The notes: a model not told the origin generated them from the sequence alone. DNA of 64,000 nt from Ideonella livida (GCF_010499455.1 NZ_JAAGOH010000011.1:1-64000), one strand, 5' to 3'. Shown: positions 37,471-47,566, counted from the first letter of the stretch. Program-made: numbers and translations.

Positions 37471-38907
37471 TCAAGGCCTGACCCACATGGCCCCCGGGCG
37501 GTCGCCTGGCTCGACGTGCAAGACCCGGCTGACACGCGCGGACCGCTGGCGGGACAGCGCCCGCGTCGTCTCAAACCCCACCGCACACGCGCCCCCCTCG
37601 GCCAGCGCTGCCGCCTGTGCCAGCAATGGCTCTTGCAATTGGCCCAGCGGCTGTGTCCAGTCCTCAGCCACCGCGCAGCTCGGGGCGAGGCCATCCACAT
37701 AGCGGCCCTGCCCCAGCGCGTTGACCGACTCAAAGTTCACCGCGCTGAAGACCGTGCCGCAGCCGTCGGACTGCGGCACAAAACCTACCGGTTTGCCGCA
37801 GGTGGTATCGCCCACCACCACCACGTCCACAAACGGCCGTAGGCCCTGGATGAGTTGCTCGCTGGCCGAGCAGGTGCGAGGCCCGGCCAGGATGAACACC
37901 CGTCCCAGCCCCAGCGCCTGGGCCGGCAGTCCAAAGCGGTGCACCGCATTGCGGCTGGCGTTGGCGGGGTTGTGGCGCAGCTCGGCGTAGGTCTGGCCGG
38001 CCGTGGCGGCACCCGCCACATAGGAGGCCAGCGCCGCCCCGATGGCCACCAGGCCACCACCGTTGTAGCGCAGGTCGATCACCAGGTCCTGCACCCCGGC
38101 GGCCTTGAACTGCGCCATGGCCGCCGCCCAGGGGCTGGCGGCCTGCGACACCATGTCCTTGACCAGCACATACCCCAGGCGGCGCCCCCTGGCGGTGGTG
38201 AGCACCTGCGCCCCGCGCACTGGCGCCAGGTCGTAGACGGCGGCGGTCAAGTTCAGGTTCAGGCGCAGTTCGCCGCGCTGCACCACAAGCGCCAGGGTGC
38301 TGGCCAGGCTGCTCGCGTTCAAGGCAGAGAAGTCGTCCTGTTCGATCAGGCTGGCGGCCGCGGTGCCATTGAGGCTGAGCAGTTCGTCCCCCCGCAGCAG
38401 GCCGGCGCGCTCAGCTGGCGAGCCCGGCTCCACATAGCGCACGTACAGGCGCTGGCCCGTCTGCCCAGCCACTTCCAAGCCTGCCACCATCGCACCGAAG
38501 CCCAGCGTCTGTCCATCGCCCCAGGTCAGGTCGAACGCGGACTGGGTGCTGACGTAACTCCAGCGGTCCGCGGGGAAGGCCCCGCTGCCGGTGGACAGCA
38601 GCGCCGAGAAATACGGCTCCAGCCCAGCGTAGCCCGCTGGCGCGGGATCGGGATGGCTCTGCGCCCAAAAGTAGCGGTCATTCATATAGCCGCGCAACCA
38701 GGTCTGGCGGTCGGCCAGGCTGCAGCTGGCGGGCAGCGGCGTGCTGCGAACGGGCTCGTCCGACCCGCCGCAGGCGGCCATCAGGGCAGCGCAGCCCAGG
38801 GCCATCCACCCACGCAGGCCGGGGGACACAAGCGACCACCCCGGCGGCTGTGAAGGAGCGGGGCCGTGCCCCACCGGGCCGGACACATGCGCTTGGAGAT
38901 CCTGCAT
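37471..38907 (-). CDS. S41-family C-terminal processing peptidase, lipoprotein
   Basis: The protein has 478 residues. The lipobox LMAAC places the lipid Cys at residue 46. A GTG at 38829, preceded by GGGGTGG, would give a tidier 19-residue signal peptide and may be the true start. Domains: a PDZ-like region (about 150-205, [20 protein letters not shown]) and the S41 protease core with DLRYNGGG, the nucleophile region TCSASEQ near residue 340 and the Lys of TTCGKPVG 25 residues later. The Ser-Lys dyad looks intact. It is rich in Cys after the core, perhaps forming disulfides in the periplasm. Substrate unknown. It is convergent with guaC and divergent from valS. Confidence 0.87.
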   Translation of the reverse strand: MQDLQAHVSGPVGHGPAPSQPPGWSLVSPGLRGWMALGCAALMAACGGSDEPVRSTPLPASCSLADRQTWLRGYMNDRYFWAQSHPDPAPAGYAGLEPYFSALLSTGSGAFPADRWSYVSTQSAFDLTWGDGQTLGFGAMVAGLEVAGQTGQRLYVRYVEPGSPAERAGLLRGDELLSLNGTAAASLIEQDDFSALNASSLASTLALVVQRGELRLNLNLTAAVYDLAPVRGAQVLTTARGRRLGYVLVKDMVSQAASPWAAAMAQFKAAGVQDLVIDLRYNGGGLVAIGAALASYVAGAATAGQTYAELRHNPANASRNAVHRFGLPAQALGLGRVFILAGPRTCSASEQLIQGLRPFVDVVVVGDTTCGKPVGFVPQSDGCGTVFSAVNFESVNALGQGRYVDGLAPSCAVAEDWTQPLGQLQEPLLAQAAALAEGGACAVGFETTRALSRQRSARVSRVLHVEPGDRPGAMWVRP

Positions 38908-39036
38908 GGCCTGCGATTGCCGCGCAGGCCGTCGGGCCTGTCAAGCGGGCCTAGGCCCGGACGGGCCCTCCTACAATCCGGTCCCCGTTTTCCCTCCGTC
39001 CGTCCCGTGTGGGCGCCGGCCCACCCCCACCACGCC

Positions 39037-41877
39037 ATGACCGACCTCGCCAAGTCCTTTGAACCCAAAGACATCGAAGCCCGCTGGGCCCCGCTGTGGG
39101 AGGCGTCGGGCGACTACCAGCCCACGCTGGACCCGGCCAAGCCCTCCTTCTGCATCCAGCTGCCGCCGCCCAATGTGACCGGCACGCTGCACATGGGTCA
39201 CGCGTTCAACCAGACCATCATGGACTCGCTGACGCGTTACCACCGCATGAAGGGTTTCAACACCCTGTGGGTGCCGGGCACCGACCATGCCGGCATCGCC
39301 ACGCAGATCGTGGTGGAGCGCCAGCTCCAGGAGCAGAAGGTCAGCCGCCACGACCTGGGCCGCAAGAACTTTGTGGCCAAGGTGTGGGAGTGGAAGGAAC
39401 AGAGCGGCTCGACCATCACCCGCCAGATGCGCCGCATGGGCGATTCGGTGAGCTGGGAGCACGAATACTTCACCATGGACGACAAGCTCTCCAAGGTGGT
39501 GACCGAGACCTTTGTGCGCCTGTATGAGGAAGGCCTGATCTACCGCGGCAAGCGCCTGGTGAGCTGGGACCCGATCTTGAAGTCCGCCGTGTCGGACCTG
39601 GAGGTGGAGAGCGCAGAAGAGGACGGCAGCCTCTGGCACATCCGCTACCCCATCGACGGCAGCGATGAAACCCTGGTGGTGGCCACCACCCGGCCCGAGA
39701 CCATGCTGGGCGACACCGCCGTCATGGTGCATCCTGAGGACGAGCGCTACGCCCACTTGATCGGCAAGCAGGTCAAGCTGCCCATCACCGGTCGCCTGGT
39801 GCCGGTGATCGCCGATGCCTACGTGGACAAGGACTTCGGCACCGGCGTGGTCAAGGTCACGCCCGCCCACGACCAGAACGACTACCAGGTGGGCCTGCGC
39901 CACGGCCTGCCGATGCTGACCATCTTCGACCTGGAAGCCAAGGTCAGCGCCCACGAGGCCACCGACATCCCGGCGGAATACGTGGGCCTCGACCGCTTCG
40001 TCGCCCGCAAGCAACTGGTGGCTCGCTTTGAGGCCGAAGGCCTGCTGGTGGAGGTCAAGAAGCACAAGCTGATGGTGCCGCGCTGCGCCCGAACTGGCCA
40101 GGTCATCGAGCCCATGCTGACGGACCAATGGTTTGTGGCCATGAGCAAGGCCGGCGCCAACGGCAAGAGCATTGCCGAAGAAGCCATTGAGGCGGTGGAT
40201 TCGGGCGACGTCAAGTTCGTGCCCGAGCAGTGGGTGAACACCTACAACCAGTGGATGAAGAACATCCAGGACTGGTGCATCAGCCGCCAGCTGTGGTGGG
40301 GCCACCAGATCCCGGCCTGGTATTCGGCCGACGGTCAGGTCTTCGTGGCCCGCAGCGAGGAAGAGGCGCTGGCCCGCGCCGCCGCCGCCGGCGTGAATGG
40401 CCCGCTCACCCGCGACGAGGATGTGCTGGACACCTGGTACAGCTCGGCTTTGGTGCCCTTCTCCACCCTGGGCTGGCCCGAAAAGACAATCGAGCAGGAC
40501 CTCTTCCTGCCCAGCAGCGTGCTGGTGACCGGCTACGACATCATCTTCTTCTGGGTGGCCCGGATGATCATGATGACCAAGCACTTCACCGGCAAGGTGC
40601 CCTTCAAGCACGTGTACATCCATGGCCTGGTGCTGGATGCCCAGGGCCACAAGATGAGCAAGTCCGAGGGCAATGTGCTGGACCCGGTGGACCTGATCGA
40701 CGGTATCGCCCTGCCCGAGCTGCTGGACAAGCGCGTGCTGGGCCTGCGCAAGCCCGAGACGGCGCCGCGGGTGCGTAAGCAGACCGAGAAGGAGTTCCCG
40801 GAAGGCATCCCGGCCTACGGCGCCGATGCGCTGCGCTTCACCTTTGCGGCGCTGGCCACGCTGGGTCGGGGCATCAATTTCGACAGCAAGCGCTGCGAGG
40901 GCTACCGCAACTTCTGCAACAAGCTCTGGAACGCCACCAAGTTCGCGCTGATGAACTGCCAGGGGCAGGACTGCGGCTTGAACGAGCACGGCTCCGACGC
41001 CTGCACCCCGGGCGGCTACCTGGACTTCTCGCCCGCCGACCGCTGGATCGCCGGCGAACTGCAGCGCCTGGAGGCCGCCGTGGCCCAGGGCTTTGCCGAG
41101 TTCCGCCTGGACAACGTGGCCAACGCCATCTACCAGTTCGTGTGGGACGAGTACTGTGACTGGTACCTGGAGATCGCCAAGGTGCAGATCCAGACCGGCA
41201 CGCCGGCGCAGCAGCGCGCCACCCGCCGCACGCTGATCCGCACGCTGGAGACGGTGCTGCGCCTGCTGCACCCCATCGCCCCCTTCATCACCGCCGAGCT
41301 GTGGGAAACCGTGGCGGTGGTGGCCGGCCGCAAGACCGAAGGCGATGGTCTGAGCATCGTCACCGCCGCCTACCCGGAAGCCAACCTGGCCAAGATCGAC
41401 CCGGCCGCCGACGCCTGGGTGGCCAAGCTCAAGGCGCTGGTGGGCACCTGCCGCGCCCTGCGCGGTGAGATGGGCCTGTCGCCGGCCGAGCGCGTGCCGC
41501 TGCTCACGCTGGGTGACACTGAATTCCTCCATGCCGCCGCCCGGCTGCTCAAGGCCCTGGCCAAGCTCAGCGAGGTGCAGGTGATGACCGACGAGGCGCT
41601 CTTCGAGACCGCTTCGGCCAGCTCGCCGGTGCTGGTGCAGGGTGACGCCCGTCTGGCCCTGAAGGTGGAGATTGACGTGGCCGCCGAGCGCCTGCGCCTG
41701 GGCAAGGAAATCGACCGCCTGGAGAAGGAAGTGGCCAAGGCCCAGGCCAAGCTGGGCAATGAGAGCTTTGTGGCCCGGGCGCCGGCGGCCGTGGTGGCCC
41801 AGGAGCAGCAGCGGGTGGCCGATTTCGGCCAGACCCTGGAGCGCCTGCGCCAGCAGCTGGTGCGCCTGCCGGCCTGA
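39037..41877 (+). CDS. valS: Valyl-tRNA synthetase
   Basis: The protein has 946 residues, the normal bacterial length. The class I signatures are HMGH (in TLHMGHAFN) and KMSKS (in HKMSKSEGN). The editing domain contains [17 protein letters not shown]. The anticodon-binding domain is followed by the C-terminal coiled coil (about 880-945) with [16 protein letters not shown]. The ATG at 39037 begins [17 protein letters not shown], where homology starts. Followed after 156 bases by galU. Confidence 0.98.
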   Translation: MTDLAKSFEPKDIEARWAPLWEASGDYQPTLDPAKPSFCIQLPPPNVTGTLHMGHAFNQTIMDSLTRYHRMKGFNTLWVPGTDHAGIATQIVVERQLQEQKVSRHDLGRKNFVAKVWEWKEQSGSTITRQMRRMGDSVSWEHEYFTMDDKLSKVVTETFVRLYEEGLIYRGKRLVSWDPILKSAVSDLEVESAEEDGSLWHIRYPIDGSDETLVVATTRPETMLGDTAVMVHPEDERYAHLIGKQVKLPITGRLVPVIADAYVDKDFGTGVVKVTPAHDQNDYQVGLRHGLPMLTIFDLEAKVSAHEATDIPAEYVGLDRFVARKQLVARFEAEGLLVEVKKHKLMVPRCARTGQVIEPMLTDQWFVAMSKAGANGKSIAEEAIEAVDSGDVKFVPEQWVNTYNQWMKNIQDWCISRQLWWGHQIPAWYSADGQVFVARSEEEALARAAAAGVNGPLTRDEDVLDTWYSSALVPFSTLGWPEKTIEQDLFLPSSVLVTGYDIIFFWVARMIMMTKHFTGKVPFKHVYIHGLVLDAQGHKMSKSEGNVLDPVDLIDGIALPELLDKRVLGLRKPETAPRVRKQTEKEFPEGIPAYGADALRFTFAALATLGRGINFDSKRCEGYRNFCNKLWNATKFALMNCQGQDCGLNEHGSDACTPGGYLDFSPADRWIAGELQRLEAAVAQGFAEFRLDNVANAIYQFVWDEYCDWYLEIAKVQIQTGTPAQQRATRRTLIRTLETVLRLLHPIAPFITAELWETVAVVAGRKTEGDGLSIVTAAYPEANLAKIDPAADAWVAKLKALVGTCRALRGEMGLSPAERVPLLTLGDTEFLHAAARLLKALAKLSEVQVMTDEALFETASASSPVLVQGDARLALKVEIDVAAERLRLGKEIDRLEKEVAKAQAKLGNESFVARAPAAVVAQEQQRVADFGQTLERLRQQLVRLPA

Positions 41878-41970
41878 GCCCCACCGGCCGCCCACCGCCC
41901 CGCCGCTGTGGCCTGCAGGCCGCACCAGCGGGGTGTTCCCCCCCGAGTGGGGGACCTGGCCGGCGTGAAA

Positions 41971-41988
41971 TGTCACGACCACATGACA
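41971..41988 (+). promoter_or_regulatory. Small inverted repeat upstream of galU
   Basis: TGTCA (41971-41975) and TGACA (41984-41988) form a 5-bp inverted repeat 46 bases before the galU start, overlapping where a promoter would lie. It is short, so the operator assignment is weak. Confidence 0.25.
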
Positions 41989-42033
41989 GAATCTTTGAGA
42001 TCAGATTCAACACGCATCGGAAGGACAGACTCC

Positions 42034-42900
42034 ATGAAGATCAACAAGGCGATCTTTCCCGTCGCCGGCCTGGGCACACGCTTCCTGCCCGCCACCAAGG
42101 CGCAGCCCAAGGAAATGCTGCCGGTGGTGGACAAGCCACTGATCCAGTACGCCGTGGAAGAGGCCTACGCGGCCGGCATCCGCCAGATGATCTTTGTGAA
42201 CGGCCGCAACAAGCGGGCCATTCCCGACCACTTCGACACCGCTTATGAGCTGGAGGCTGAGCTGGCCGCCGCCAACAAGCGCGAGCTGCTGGAGACCGTG
42301 CACTCCATCAAGCCCGACGACATGGAGTGCATCTACATCCGCCAGCCCAAGGCCCTGGGCCTGGGCCATGCGGTGTTGTGCGCCCAGTGCGTGGTGGTCA
42401 ACGAGCCCTTCGCCGTGCTGCTGGCCGACGACCTGATGGTCGGCAAGCCGCCCATCCTCAAGCAGATGGTGGACCAGTATGCCGAGTGGCGCGCCTCCAT
42501 CCTGGCCGTGCAGGAAGTGCCGCCGGAGCACACCAAGCGCTACGGCATCGTGGCCGGCACCCCGGTCAACGACCGCATGATGGACCTGACCCACATCGTC
42601 GAGAAGCCGGCCCCCGCCGACGCCCCCTCGCTGCTGGGCGTGGCCGGCCGCTACATCCTGAACCCCGGCATCTTCCGCGAGATCGCCAACCTGCCGCGCG
42701 GTGTGGGCGGCGAGATCCAGCTCACCGACGGCATCGCCTCGCTGATGCGCCGCGAAAAGGTCTTCGCCTACCGCTACGACGGCAAGCGCTACGACTGCGG
42801 CAGCAAGGAAGGCTTCCTGGAGGCCAATGTGGAACTGGCCCTGGCGCACCCGCAACTGGGCGCCGGCTTCCGCGAGTACCTCAAGGGCCTGTCGCTCTGA
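42034..42900 (+). CDS. galU: UTP--glucose-1-phosphate uridylyltransferase
   Basis: GalU makes UDP-glucose for lipopolysaccharide, capsule and trehalose synthesis. It has 288 residues. The nucleotide-binding loop [19 protein letters not shown] starts at residue 12. [31 protein letters not shown] and [10 protein letters not shown] are family blocks. AAGGA precedes the ATG by eight bases. A strong terminator follows the stop. Confidence 0.97.
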   Translation: MKINKAIFPVAGLGTRFLPATKAQPKEMLPVVDKPLIQYAVEEAYAAGIRQMIFVNGRNKRAIPDHFDTAYELEAELAAANKRELLETVHSIKPDDMECIYIRQPKALGLGHAVLCAQCVVVNEPFAVLLADDLMVGKPPILKQMVDQYAEWRASILAVQEVPPEHTKRYGIVAGTPVNDRMMDLTHIVEKPAPADAPSLLGVAGRYILNPGIFREIANLPRGVGGEIQLTDGIASLMRREKVFAYRYDGKRYDCGSKEGFLEANVELALAHPQLGAGFREYLKGLSL

Positions 42901-42920
42901 GCGCCAGCCTCACCGCCAAG

Positions 42921-42947
42921 AAAGGCCCGCCCAGCGCGGGCCTTTTT
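42921..42947 (+). terminator. Intrinsic terminator of galU
   Basis: GGCCCGC (42924-42930) pairs with GCGGGCC (42936-42942) over a 5-base loop, flanked by AAA and followed by TTTTT. It begins 21 bases after the galU stop and faces convergent tusA. Confidence 0.9.
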
Positions 42948-42969
42948 CATGGGCGGGCCGCCCGGTGTC

Positions 42970-43203
42970 TCAGCCGGGTCGTTTGCGCAGCCAGTGAACG
43001 ATGCACTCCGCGCTGACCTCCTGTTGCAGCAGGGTGTGGCCGGTCTGCCGGCAAAAGGCCTGGAAGTCGCGCTCGGACCCGGGATCGGTGGCGATGACCT
43101 TGAGCACCTGCCCGCCTTGCAGTTCAGCCAGGGCCTTCTTGGCCTTGAGGATGGGCAGGGGGCAGTTCAGCCCGGAGGTGTCGAGGTCCTTGTCGGCTTG
43201 CAT
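42970..43203 (-). CDS. TusA-family sulfur carrier protein
   Basis: The protein has 77 residues from the ATG at 43203. Cys14 sits in the CPxP motif (LNCPLPILKAKKAL), the persulfide-carrying residue of TusA proteins. TusA passes sulfane sulfur to tRNA thiolation, molybdenum cofactor or sulfur-oxidation pathways. It is the third gene of a unit with cysM and a Nudix hydrolase. Context suggests sulfur trafficking, but the acceptor is not clear from the sequence. Confidence 0.9.
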   Translation of the reverse strand: MQADKDLDTSGLNCPLPILKAKKALAELQGGQVLKVIATDPGSERDFQAFCRQTGHTLLQQEVSAECIVHWLRKRPG

Positions 43204-43244
43204 GGGCGCGGCGGGTGGAAGGGTGGGAAACGGGGCCAAGCAGC

Positions 43245-43823
43245 TCAGGCCTCAGCGGTGCCGGCGCCGCCGGCGGGTTCAGGCTCGGGCCGCTGGGGCC
43301 AGTCGATGAAACGCACGGCCTGGCCCCGGTCCCGCAGCCATTGGGCCAGCGCGAAGCCCGTGCCGGCGGGCCAGCACAACACCTCATCGGGGGCAAACAG
43401 CCGGTATTCCACCAGTTCGGGCGAGAGCTGGACCTGGCCATGCGCCACCACATGGAAGGCGATGATCACCTGGTTCATGCGCTGGAAGTCGTACACCCCG
43501 ATCAGCGACACCTGCTCCACCTCGAGGTTGGTCTCTTCCTTGACCTCACGGGCAATGCCCGCCTCGGCGGTCTCACCAGCCTCCATGAAACCGGTGATCA
43601 GCGCGAACATGCGGCCCGACCAGGCGGCGTTGCGCGCCAGCAGCAGGCGGCCGCCCTGGTCAGAGCACTCCACCACGGCCGCCAGCACGGGCGTGGGGTT
43701 GTTCCAGTGGGTGAAGTCGCAGGCGGTGCAGCGCAGGCGCTGGCGTGGCCCCCCATCCTCCTGGGCTTCGATCCAGGCCAGGGGCGTGGCGCACTGCGGG
43801 CAGAAGCGGTAGTCGGCGGCCAC
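43245..43823 (-). CDS. Nudix hydrolase with N-terminal zinc ribbon
   Basis: The protein has 192 residues from the GTG at 43823, chosen because GGAG lies five bases upstream and the zinc-ribbon Cys (Cys8, Cys11, Cys32, Cys35) then sits near the N terminus. The Nudix box spans about residues 78-100 (GFMEAGE... REVKEET). The final Gly of the consensus is Asn (EETNL). Zinc ribbon plus Nudix is the layout of NADH pyrophosphatase NudC, but this protein is shorter and lacks NudC's N-terminal half, so the substrate is uncertain. It lies 13 bases after the cysM stop and 41 bases before tusA. Confidence 0.82.
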   Translation of the reverse strand: MAADYRFCPQCATPLAWIEAQEDGGPRQRLRCTACDFTHWNNPTPVLAAVVECSDQGGRLLLARNAAWSGRMFALITGFMEAGETAEAGIAREVKEETNLEVEQVSLIGVYDFQRMNQVIIAFHVVAHGQVQLSPELVEYRLFAPDEVLCWPAGTGFALAQWLRDRGQAVRFIDWPQRPEPEPAGGAGTAEA

Positions 43824-43836
43824 GGGCGCTCCGTGA

Positions 43837-44745
43837 TCAGGCGGGGAACACGCCGGTGGACAGGTAGCGGTCGCCCCGGTCGCAGACGATGAAGGCGATG
43901 GTGGCGTTCTCCACCCGCTGGGCCAGCTGCAGGGCCACCCAACAGGCGCCCGCCGCGGAGATGCCGGCGAACAGCCCCTCCTCGGCAGCCATCCGACGGG
44001 CCATGTCCTCGGCATCGGCCTGGCTCACGTACACCAGCTCGTCCACGCCGGAGGGGTCGTAGATCTTGGGCAGGTAGGCTTGCGGCCACTTGCGGATGCC
44101 CGGAATGCGAGAACCCTCCGAGGGCTGGGCACCGATGATGCGCACGGCAGGATTCTGTTCCTTGAGGTACCGCGACACCCCGGTGATGGTGCCGGTGGTG
44201 CCCATGGCGCTGACGAAATGGGTGATGCGCCCGGCGGTGTCCGTCCAGAGTTCCGGCCCGGTGGTGGCGTAGTGCACGGCCGGGTTGTCCGGGTTGGCGA
44301 ACTGGTCCAGCACCCGCCCCTTGCCGTCGCGCTGCATCTGCTCGGCCAGGTCACGGGCCAGCTCCATGCCCCCGGACTTCGGGGTCAGGATGAGCTCGGC
44401 GCCAAAGGCCTTCATGGTCTGCGCCCGCTCGATGGAGAGGTCCTCCGGCATGATCAGCACCATGCGGTAGCCCTTGATGGCCGCCGCCATGGCCAGGGCA
44501 ATACCCGTGTTGCCCGAAGTGGCCTCGATCAGCGTGTCGCCCGGCCGGATGTCGCCGCGTGCCTCGGCCTGCCGGATCATGTGGATGGCCGGACGGTCCT
44601 TGACCGAGCCGGCCGGGTTGTGGCCCTCCAGCTTGCCCAGCACGACGTTGCCGCGCTCCTGGGCCAAGGCGCCGGGCAAGCGCTGCAGTCGCACCAGCGG
44701 CGTGCGGCCGATGGCATCTTCGAGGGTGAGGTAGGAGGGGGGCAT
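43837..44745 (-). CDS. cysM: Cysteine synthase B
   Basis: This PLP enzyme makes cysteine (or S-sulfocysteine from thiosulfate) from O-acetylserine. It has 302 residues. The PLP lysine is Lys49 in NPAGSVKDR. The TSGNTG substrate loop and the PLP-phosphate loop SAMGTTGTITG are present. The CysM type is favoured over CysK by RIIGAQPSEGSRIPGIRKW. First gene of the cysM-nudix-tusA unit. Confidence 0.95.
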   Translation of the reverse strand: MPPSYLTLEDAIGRTPLVRLQRLPGALAQERGNVVLGKLEGHNPAGSVKDRPAIHMIRQAEARGDIRPGDTLIEATSGNTGIALAMAAAIKGYRMVLIMPEDLSIERAQTMKAFGAELILTPKSGGMELARDLAEQMQRDGKGRVLDQFANPDNPAVHYATTGPELWTDTAGRITHFVSAMGTTGTITGVSRYLKEQNPAVRIIGAQPSEGSRIPGIRKWPQAYLPKIYDPSGVDELVYVSQADAEDMARRMAAEEGLFAGISAAGACWVALQLAQRVENATIAFIVCDRGDRYLSTGVFPA

Positions 44746-44895
44746 GTCGCCTCTTCAGGAATGCGCCGGGTCGGCTGGCCACCGGACGGCAGGGGATGCC
44801 GGCGCCTCCACGGAAAAGCGAGACGCGGCCGGCCGGCGCGCATTATCCAGGGCCGGCGCGGAACTGCACGCCCAAGGGTTCCTGGCCGGTACGCA

Positions 44896-44924
44896 GTGAC
44901 CACACGCGAGCGGCATGCCATAAT
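44896..44924 (+). promoter_or_regulatory. Probable promoter of tRNA-Leu
   Basis: GTGACC (44896-44901, four of six to the -35 consensus) and CATAAT (44919-44924, five of six to the -10 consensus) are separated by exactly 17 bases. Transcription would begin near 44931, about 70 bases before the tRNA. That leader contains a 7-bp hairpin (44972-44990) that may help 5' processing. Confidence 0.5.
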
Positions 44925-45000
44925 CTGTGGATTGCACGAACCCGCACCCCGGGTTCTGCTGGACTGCCGACCCGGGAGCGTGTCTCCCGGTGTCCACCCC

Positions 45001-45085
45001 GCCCGGGTGGCGAAATCGGTAGACGCAGGGGATTCAAAATCCCCCGCCGCAAGGTGTGCCGGTTCGAGTCCGGCCCCGGGCACCA
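45001..45085 (+). tRNA. tRNA-Leu (anticodon CAA)
   Basis: The 85-base type II tRNA has acceptor stem GCCCGGG / CCCGGGC, encoded CCA end, and an anticodon stem GGGGA/TCCCC around loop TTCAAAA, giving CAA. A long variable arm and the T-loop GTTCGAGTC are present. The tRNA reads UUG codons. No integrase or repeated 3' end is found downstream, so it does not look like an occupied integration site. Confidence 0.96.
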
Positions 45086-45305
45086 TCCCCGGCGCGGGAT
45101 GGTCAGGCCGTCCAGCTCCCCCGGCGCACGCTGCGCCTGCCACCTGTCCTTCGGCAGGCGTGCACAAGACCTCAGCCCGCACCTGTCGGCCCACCCCAGG
45201 GCTCGAGACCGGCCCCACCTTGGCGGATACTGCGCGCTGTCCTGCCCGCGCCTGCGGCAACCCGCACCGCGGCGCCCCGACGATCCTGTCCGTTCGCGAG
45301 CGTCC

Positions 45306-45884
45306 ATGCCCCACATCCCACCCATCACCAAGGCGCTGTTGCTGATCTGCACCGCCGTCTTCTGCCTGAGCCTGCTGGCGCCCTTGAGCCTGTGGTTCGC
45401 CCTGTGGCCGCTGGGCTCGGGGCAGTTCATGCCGTGGCAGCCCTTCACCTTTGCCTTCCTGCATGCCGACATGCTGGCGCTGTTCTTCAACGCCCTGGCG
45501 CTGTGGATGTTCGGCGGCGAGCTGGAGATGTTCTGGGGTCAGCGCCGCTACCTGCAGTACCTGGCCGCCTGCCTGCTGGCCACCGCGCTGGCCACCATCT
45601 TCCTGGGCCTGGTCGTGCCCTACGTGGGCCCGGTGCGCGGCATGTCCGGGGCGCTGTTCGGCCTGCTGTTCGCTTCGGCGCGGCATTTCCCCGACCGGGT
45701 GATCATGCCCCTGTTCCCGCCGATCCCGATGAAGCAGAAGCACTTCGTCATGCTGTTCGGCGGCCTGGAGCTGCTCATGGGCCTGTTCAGCGGCGACGGG
45801 CTGGCGCACTTCGCCGTGCTGGCCGGCATGGGCGGCGGCTGGCTGATGTTCAAGTACTGGCGCTCGCAGTCCCGGCGCCGTTGA
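45306..45884 (+). CDS. Rhomboid-family intramembrane protein, first of tandem pair
   Basis: The protein has 192 residues and about five or six membrane helices. The catalytic Ser114 is in GMSGALFG and His168 in GLAHFAVLAG. In the HxxxxHxxxN motif of the second helix the pattern is His53, then Ala58 where the second His (GlpG His150) is expected, then Asn62. The oxyanion-hole His is therefore missing, which could weaken or change activity. It may be a cleavage-competent or a pseudoprotease rhomboid; sequence alone cannot tell. The second rhomboid gene follows 46 bases later. Confidence 0.8.
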   Translation: MPHIPPITKALLLICTAVFCLSLLAPLSLWFALWPLGSGQFMPWQPFTFAFLHADMLALFFNALALWMFGGELEMFWGQRRYLQYLAACLLATALATIFLGLVVPYVGPVRGMSGALFGLLFASARHFPDRVIMPLFPPIPMKQKHFVMLFGGLELLMGLFSGDGLAHFAVLAGMGGGWLMFKYWRSQSRRR

Positions 45885-45930
45885 GTGCCGGCGCCGCCCC
45901 GGCGGCGCCGCCGGCACCTGAGGTCACGCC

Positions 45931-46599
45931 TTGAGCCGTCCTCCCTCCCCTGCCCGCCCGCCCGATCTGGTCAGCCGTGGCCTGGTCGGCGTGTGCCTGC
46001 TGCTGTTCCTGGGCCCGCTGCTGCTGTGGCTGCTGGGCGGCTCGCCGGCATGGACGCAGCGGCTGCATGCCCTGCTGGCCCTGCCGCGCCCGAGCTCGCC
46101 GGACTTCCATCTCTGGCAGCCGCTGACCTATGCCTTCATCCACGGCGGCTGGATCCACCTGCTGTTCAATGTGCTGGGCTTGTGGTTGTTCGCGCCGCCG
46201 CTGGAGGAGGTACGGGGCCGGCAGTGGCTGCTCGAGACTTTCCTGGCCAGCGTGCTGTGGGCGGGCATCGTCCATGTGCTGCTGGCCCCTTGGCTGCAGG
46301 AGAGCGCCGTGCTCATCGGCGCCTCGGGCGGACTCTATGGCCTGATGGTGGCCTTTGCGCTGCACTTCCCCGAAGAGCGACTGCCCTTGCTGCCTGGACT
46401 GGAGGTCAAGGCCCGAACCCTGGCCCTGGTGTACGGGGGACTGGAGCTGTACCTGCTGTTTCCGGTGCTGCCCGGCGCCGCCTGGCTGGACCAGCAGCTG
46501 GGCCATGTGGCGCACCTGGCCCACTTGGGGGGCATGCTGGGTGGGCTGATGCTGGGACGGCCGCCGGCCACGGGCTGGCCACCACCGGCCACGCGCTGA
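45931..46599 (+). CDS. Rhomboid-family intramembrane serine protease, second of tandem pair
   Basis: The protein has 222 residues from the TTG at 45931, with GAGG seven bases upstream. Membrane helices lie around residues 18-37, 72-90, 105-120, 126-145 and 195-208. Complete rhomboid chemistry is visible: His71, His76 and Asn80 in the HGGWIHLLFN segment, Ser132 in GASGGLYG and His198 in HLAHLGG. It cleaves transmembrane substrates in principle; none can be named. It is convergent with the epimerase-like gene 13 bases away. Confidence 0.87.
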   Translation: MSRPPSPARPPDLVSRGLVGVCLLLFLGPLLLWLLGGSPAWTQRLHALLALPRPSSPDFHLWQPLTYAFIHGGWIHLLFNVLGLWLFAPPLEEVRGRQWLLETFLASVLWAGIVHVLLAPWLQESAVLIGASGGLYGLMVAFALHFPEERLPLLPGLEVKARTLALVYGGLELYLLFPVLPGAAWLDQQLGHVAHLAHLGGMLGGLMLGRPPATGWPPPATR

Positions 46600-46612
46600 G
46601 GCGTCAGGGCGC

Positions 46613-47566
46613 TCAGTCCTGCGCCTCTCGCAGCGCGTCCAGCACATCCGGATAGCGCAGGCGCACGCCCAGTTCCTGCACCAGTCGCCGGTTGCGCAGG
46701 CGGCGGGATTCGGCCCAGAAACTCAGCTGCACCGGCGAGAGCCGCTCGCGGGCCTGGGCCCGGGTCAGCCGCGGCGGTGGCGGCAGGCCACACGCCTGGG
46801 CCACCACTTCGAAGTGTTCGCCCATGCGGCGCTGGCTGTCGTCGCAGACGTGGTAGACCCGACCGGGTCGGCCACGCCAGAGCGCCGCCAGGCAGGCCTG
46901 CGCCAGGTCCTCGGCATGGATATGGTTGGTGTAGACGTCCTCCTGCGGTGCCAGCACCGGCGCTCCGCGACGCACGCGGTCGCGCGGGTCACCCCCTTCG
47001 CGGTCCAGCGCATAGATGCCCGGGATGCGCAGCACGCACCCGGGCCGGCGATGGGCCGCGCTGCGCCACAGCGACTCGGCAGCCACGCGGCGACGGGCTC
47101 GGTCGGTGGCCGGGGCCAGCGTTCGGGTCTCGTCCAGCCAGGCGCCGGCGGCATCGCCATACACCCCGGTGGTGCTGCCGTACACCGCAGCCTGCGGCGC
47201 AGTGCCGCGGCGCAGGGCCTGCAGCAGGTGGCGGGTGCGCGGGTCCTGGGCCCCAACCGCCGGCGGTGGCGCCAGGTGCAGCACAGCCTGCGCCAGGCCG
47301 GCCAGGCGCCGCAGGCTCTCGGGACGGTCCAGGTTGCCGGGCACGGGTTGGGCGCCTGCCTGCCGCAGCGCCGCCATCCGGCCCGGGCTGGAGGTGAGGG
47401 CCAGCACGCGCCAGGCCTTGGCCCGGGCCGGGCCGGCCTGCAGCTGCTGGAGCACCCGCAGCCCGACATCCCCGCAGCCCACCACCAGCAAGGTGCGGCG
47501 TCGGGCCATGGCATGGACCGCACGGTGGGCGGGAACGGTGGGACGGCGGGGGCGGAGCGGCTTCAT
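46613..47566 (-). CDS. NAD-dependent epimerase/dehydratase-like protein (YeeZ type)
   Basis: The protein has 317 residues from the ATG at 47566; an ATG at 47509 beginning MARRRTLLVVGCGDVG is equally possible and neither has a clear ribosome-binding site. A Rossmann NAD(P)-binding motif GCGDVG opens the domain. GSTTGVYGD and HIHAEDLAQACLAAL are extended-SDR features; the catalytic YxxxK is not evident, as in atypical SDR proteins of the YeeZ group. The substrate is unknown. It is divergent from the 2Fe-2S reductase gene. Confidence 0.78.
   Translation of the reverse strand: MKPLRPRRPTVPAHRAVHAMARRRTLLVVGCGDVGLRVLQQLQAGPARAKAWRVLALTSSPGRMAALRQAGAQPVPGNLDRPESLRRLAGLAQAVLHLAPPPAVGAQDPRTRHLLQALRRGTAPQAAVYGSTTGVYGDAAGAWLDETRTLAPATDRARRRVAAESLWRSAAHRRPGCVLRIPGIYALDREGGDPRDRVRRGAPVLAPQEDVYTNHIHAEDLAQACLAALWRGRPGRVYHVCDDSQRRMGEHFEVVAQACGLPPPPRLTRAQARERLSPVQLSFWAESRRLRNRRLVQELGVRLRYPDVLDALREAQD

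Noticed and set aside
41939-41954. CCCCC-GAGT-GGGGG hairpin between valS and galU as a valS terminator
   Set aside because: No T tract follows, and the stem is short. It was left out.
38971-41982. A 1003-codon open frame on the minus strand, antisense to valS
   Set aside because: The valS frame has all class I synthetase motifs; the opposite frame has none and is His/Gly/Leu-rich, as antisense frames in GC-rich genes usually are.
45134-45160. CGCCTGCC/GGCAGGCG hairpin after tRNA-Leu as a terminator or attachment site
   Set aside because: There is no T tract and no duplicate of the tRNA 3' end, and no integrase gene follows. It may assist transcript end formation, but support is weak.
44746-45305. 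Possible mobile island at tRNA-Leu
   Set aside because: Flanking genes are ordinary chromosomal genes with uniform composition, and no integrase, transposase or repeated attachment sequence was found.
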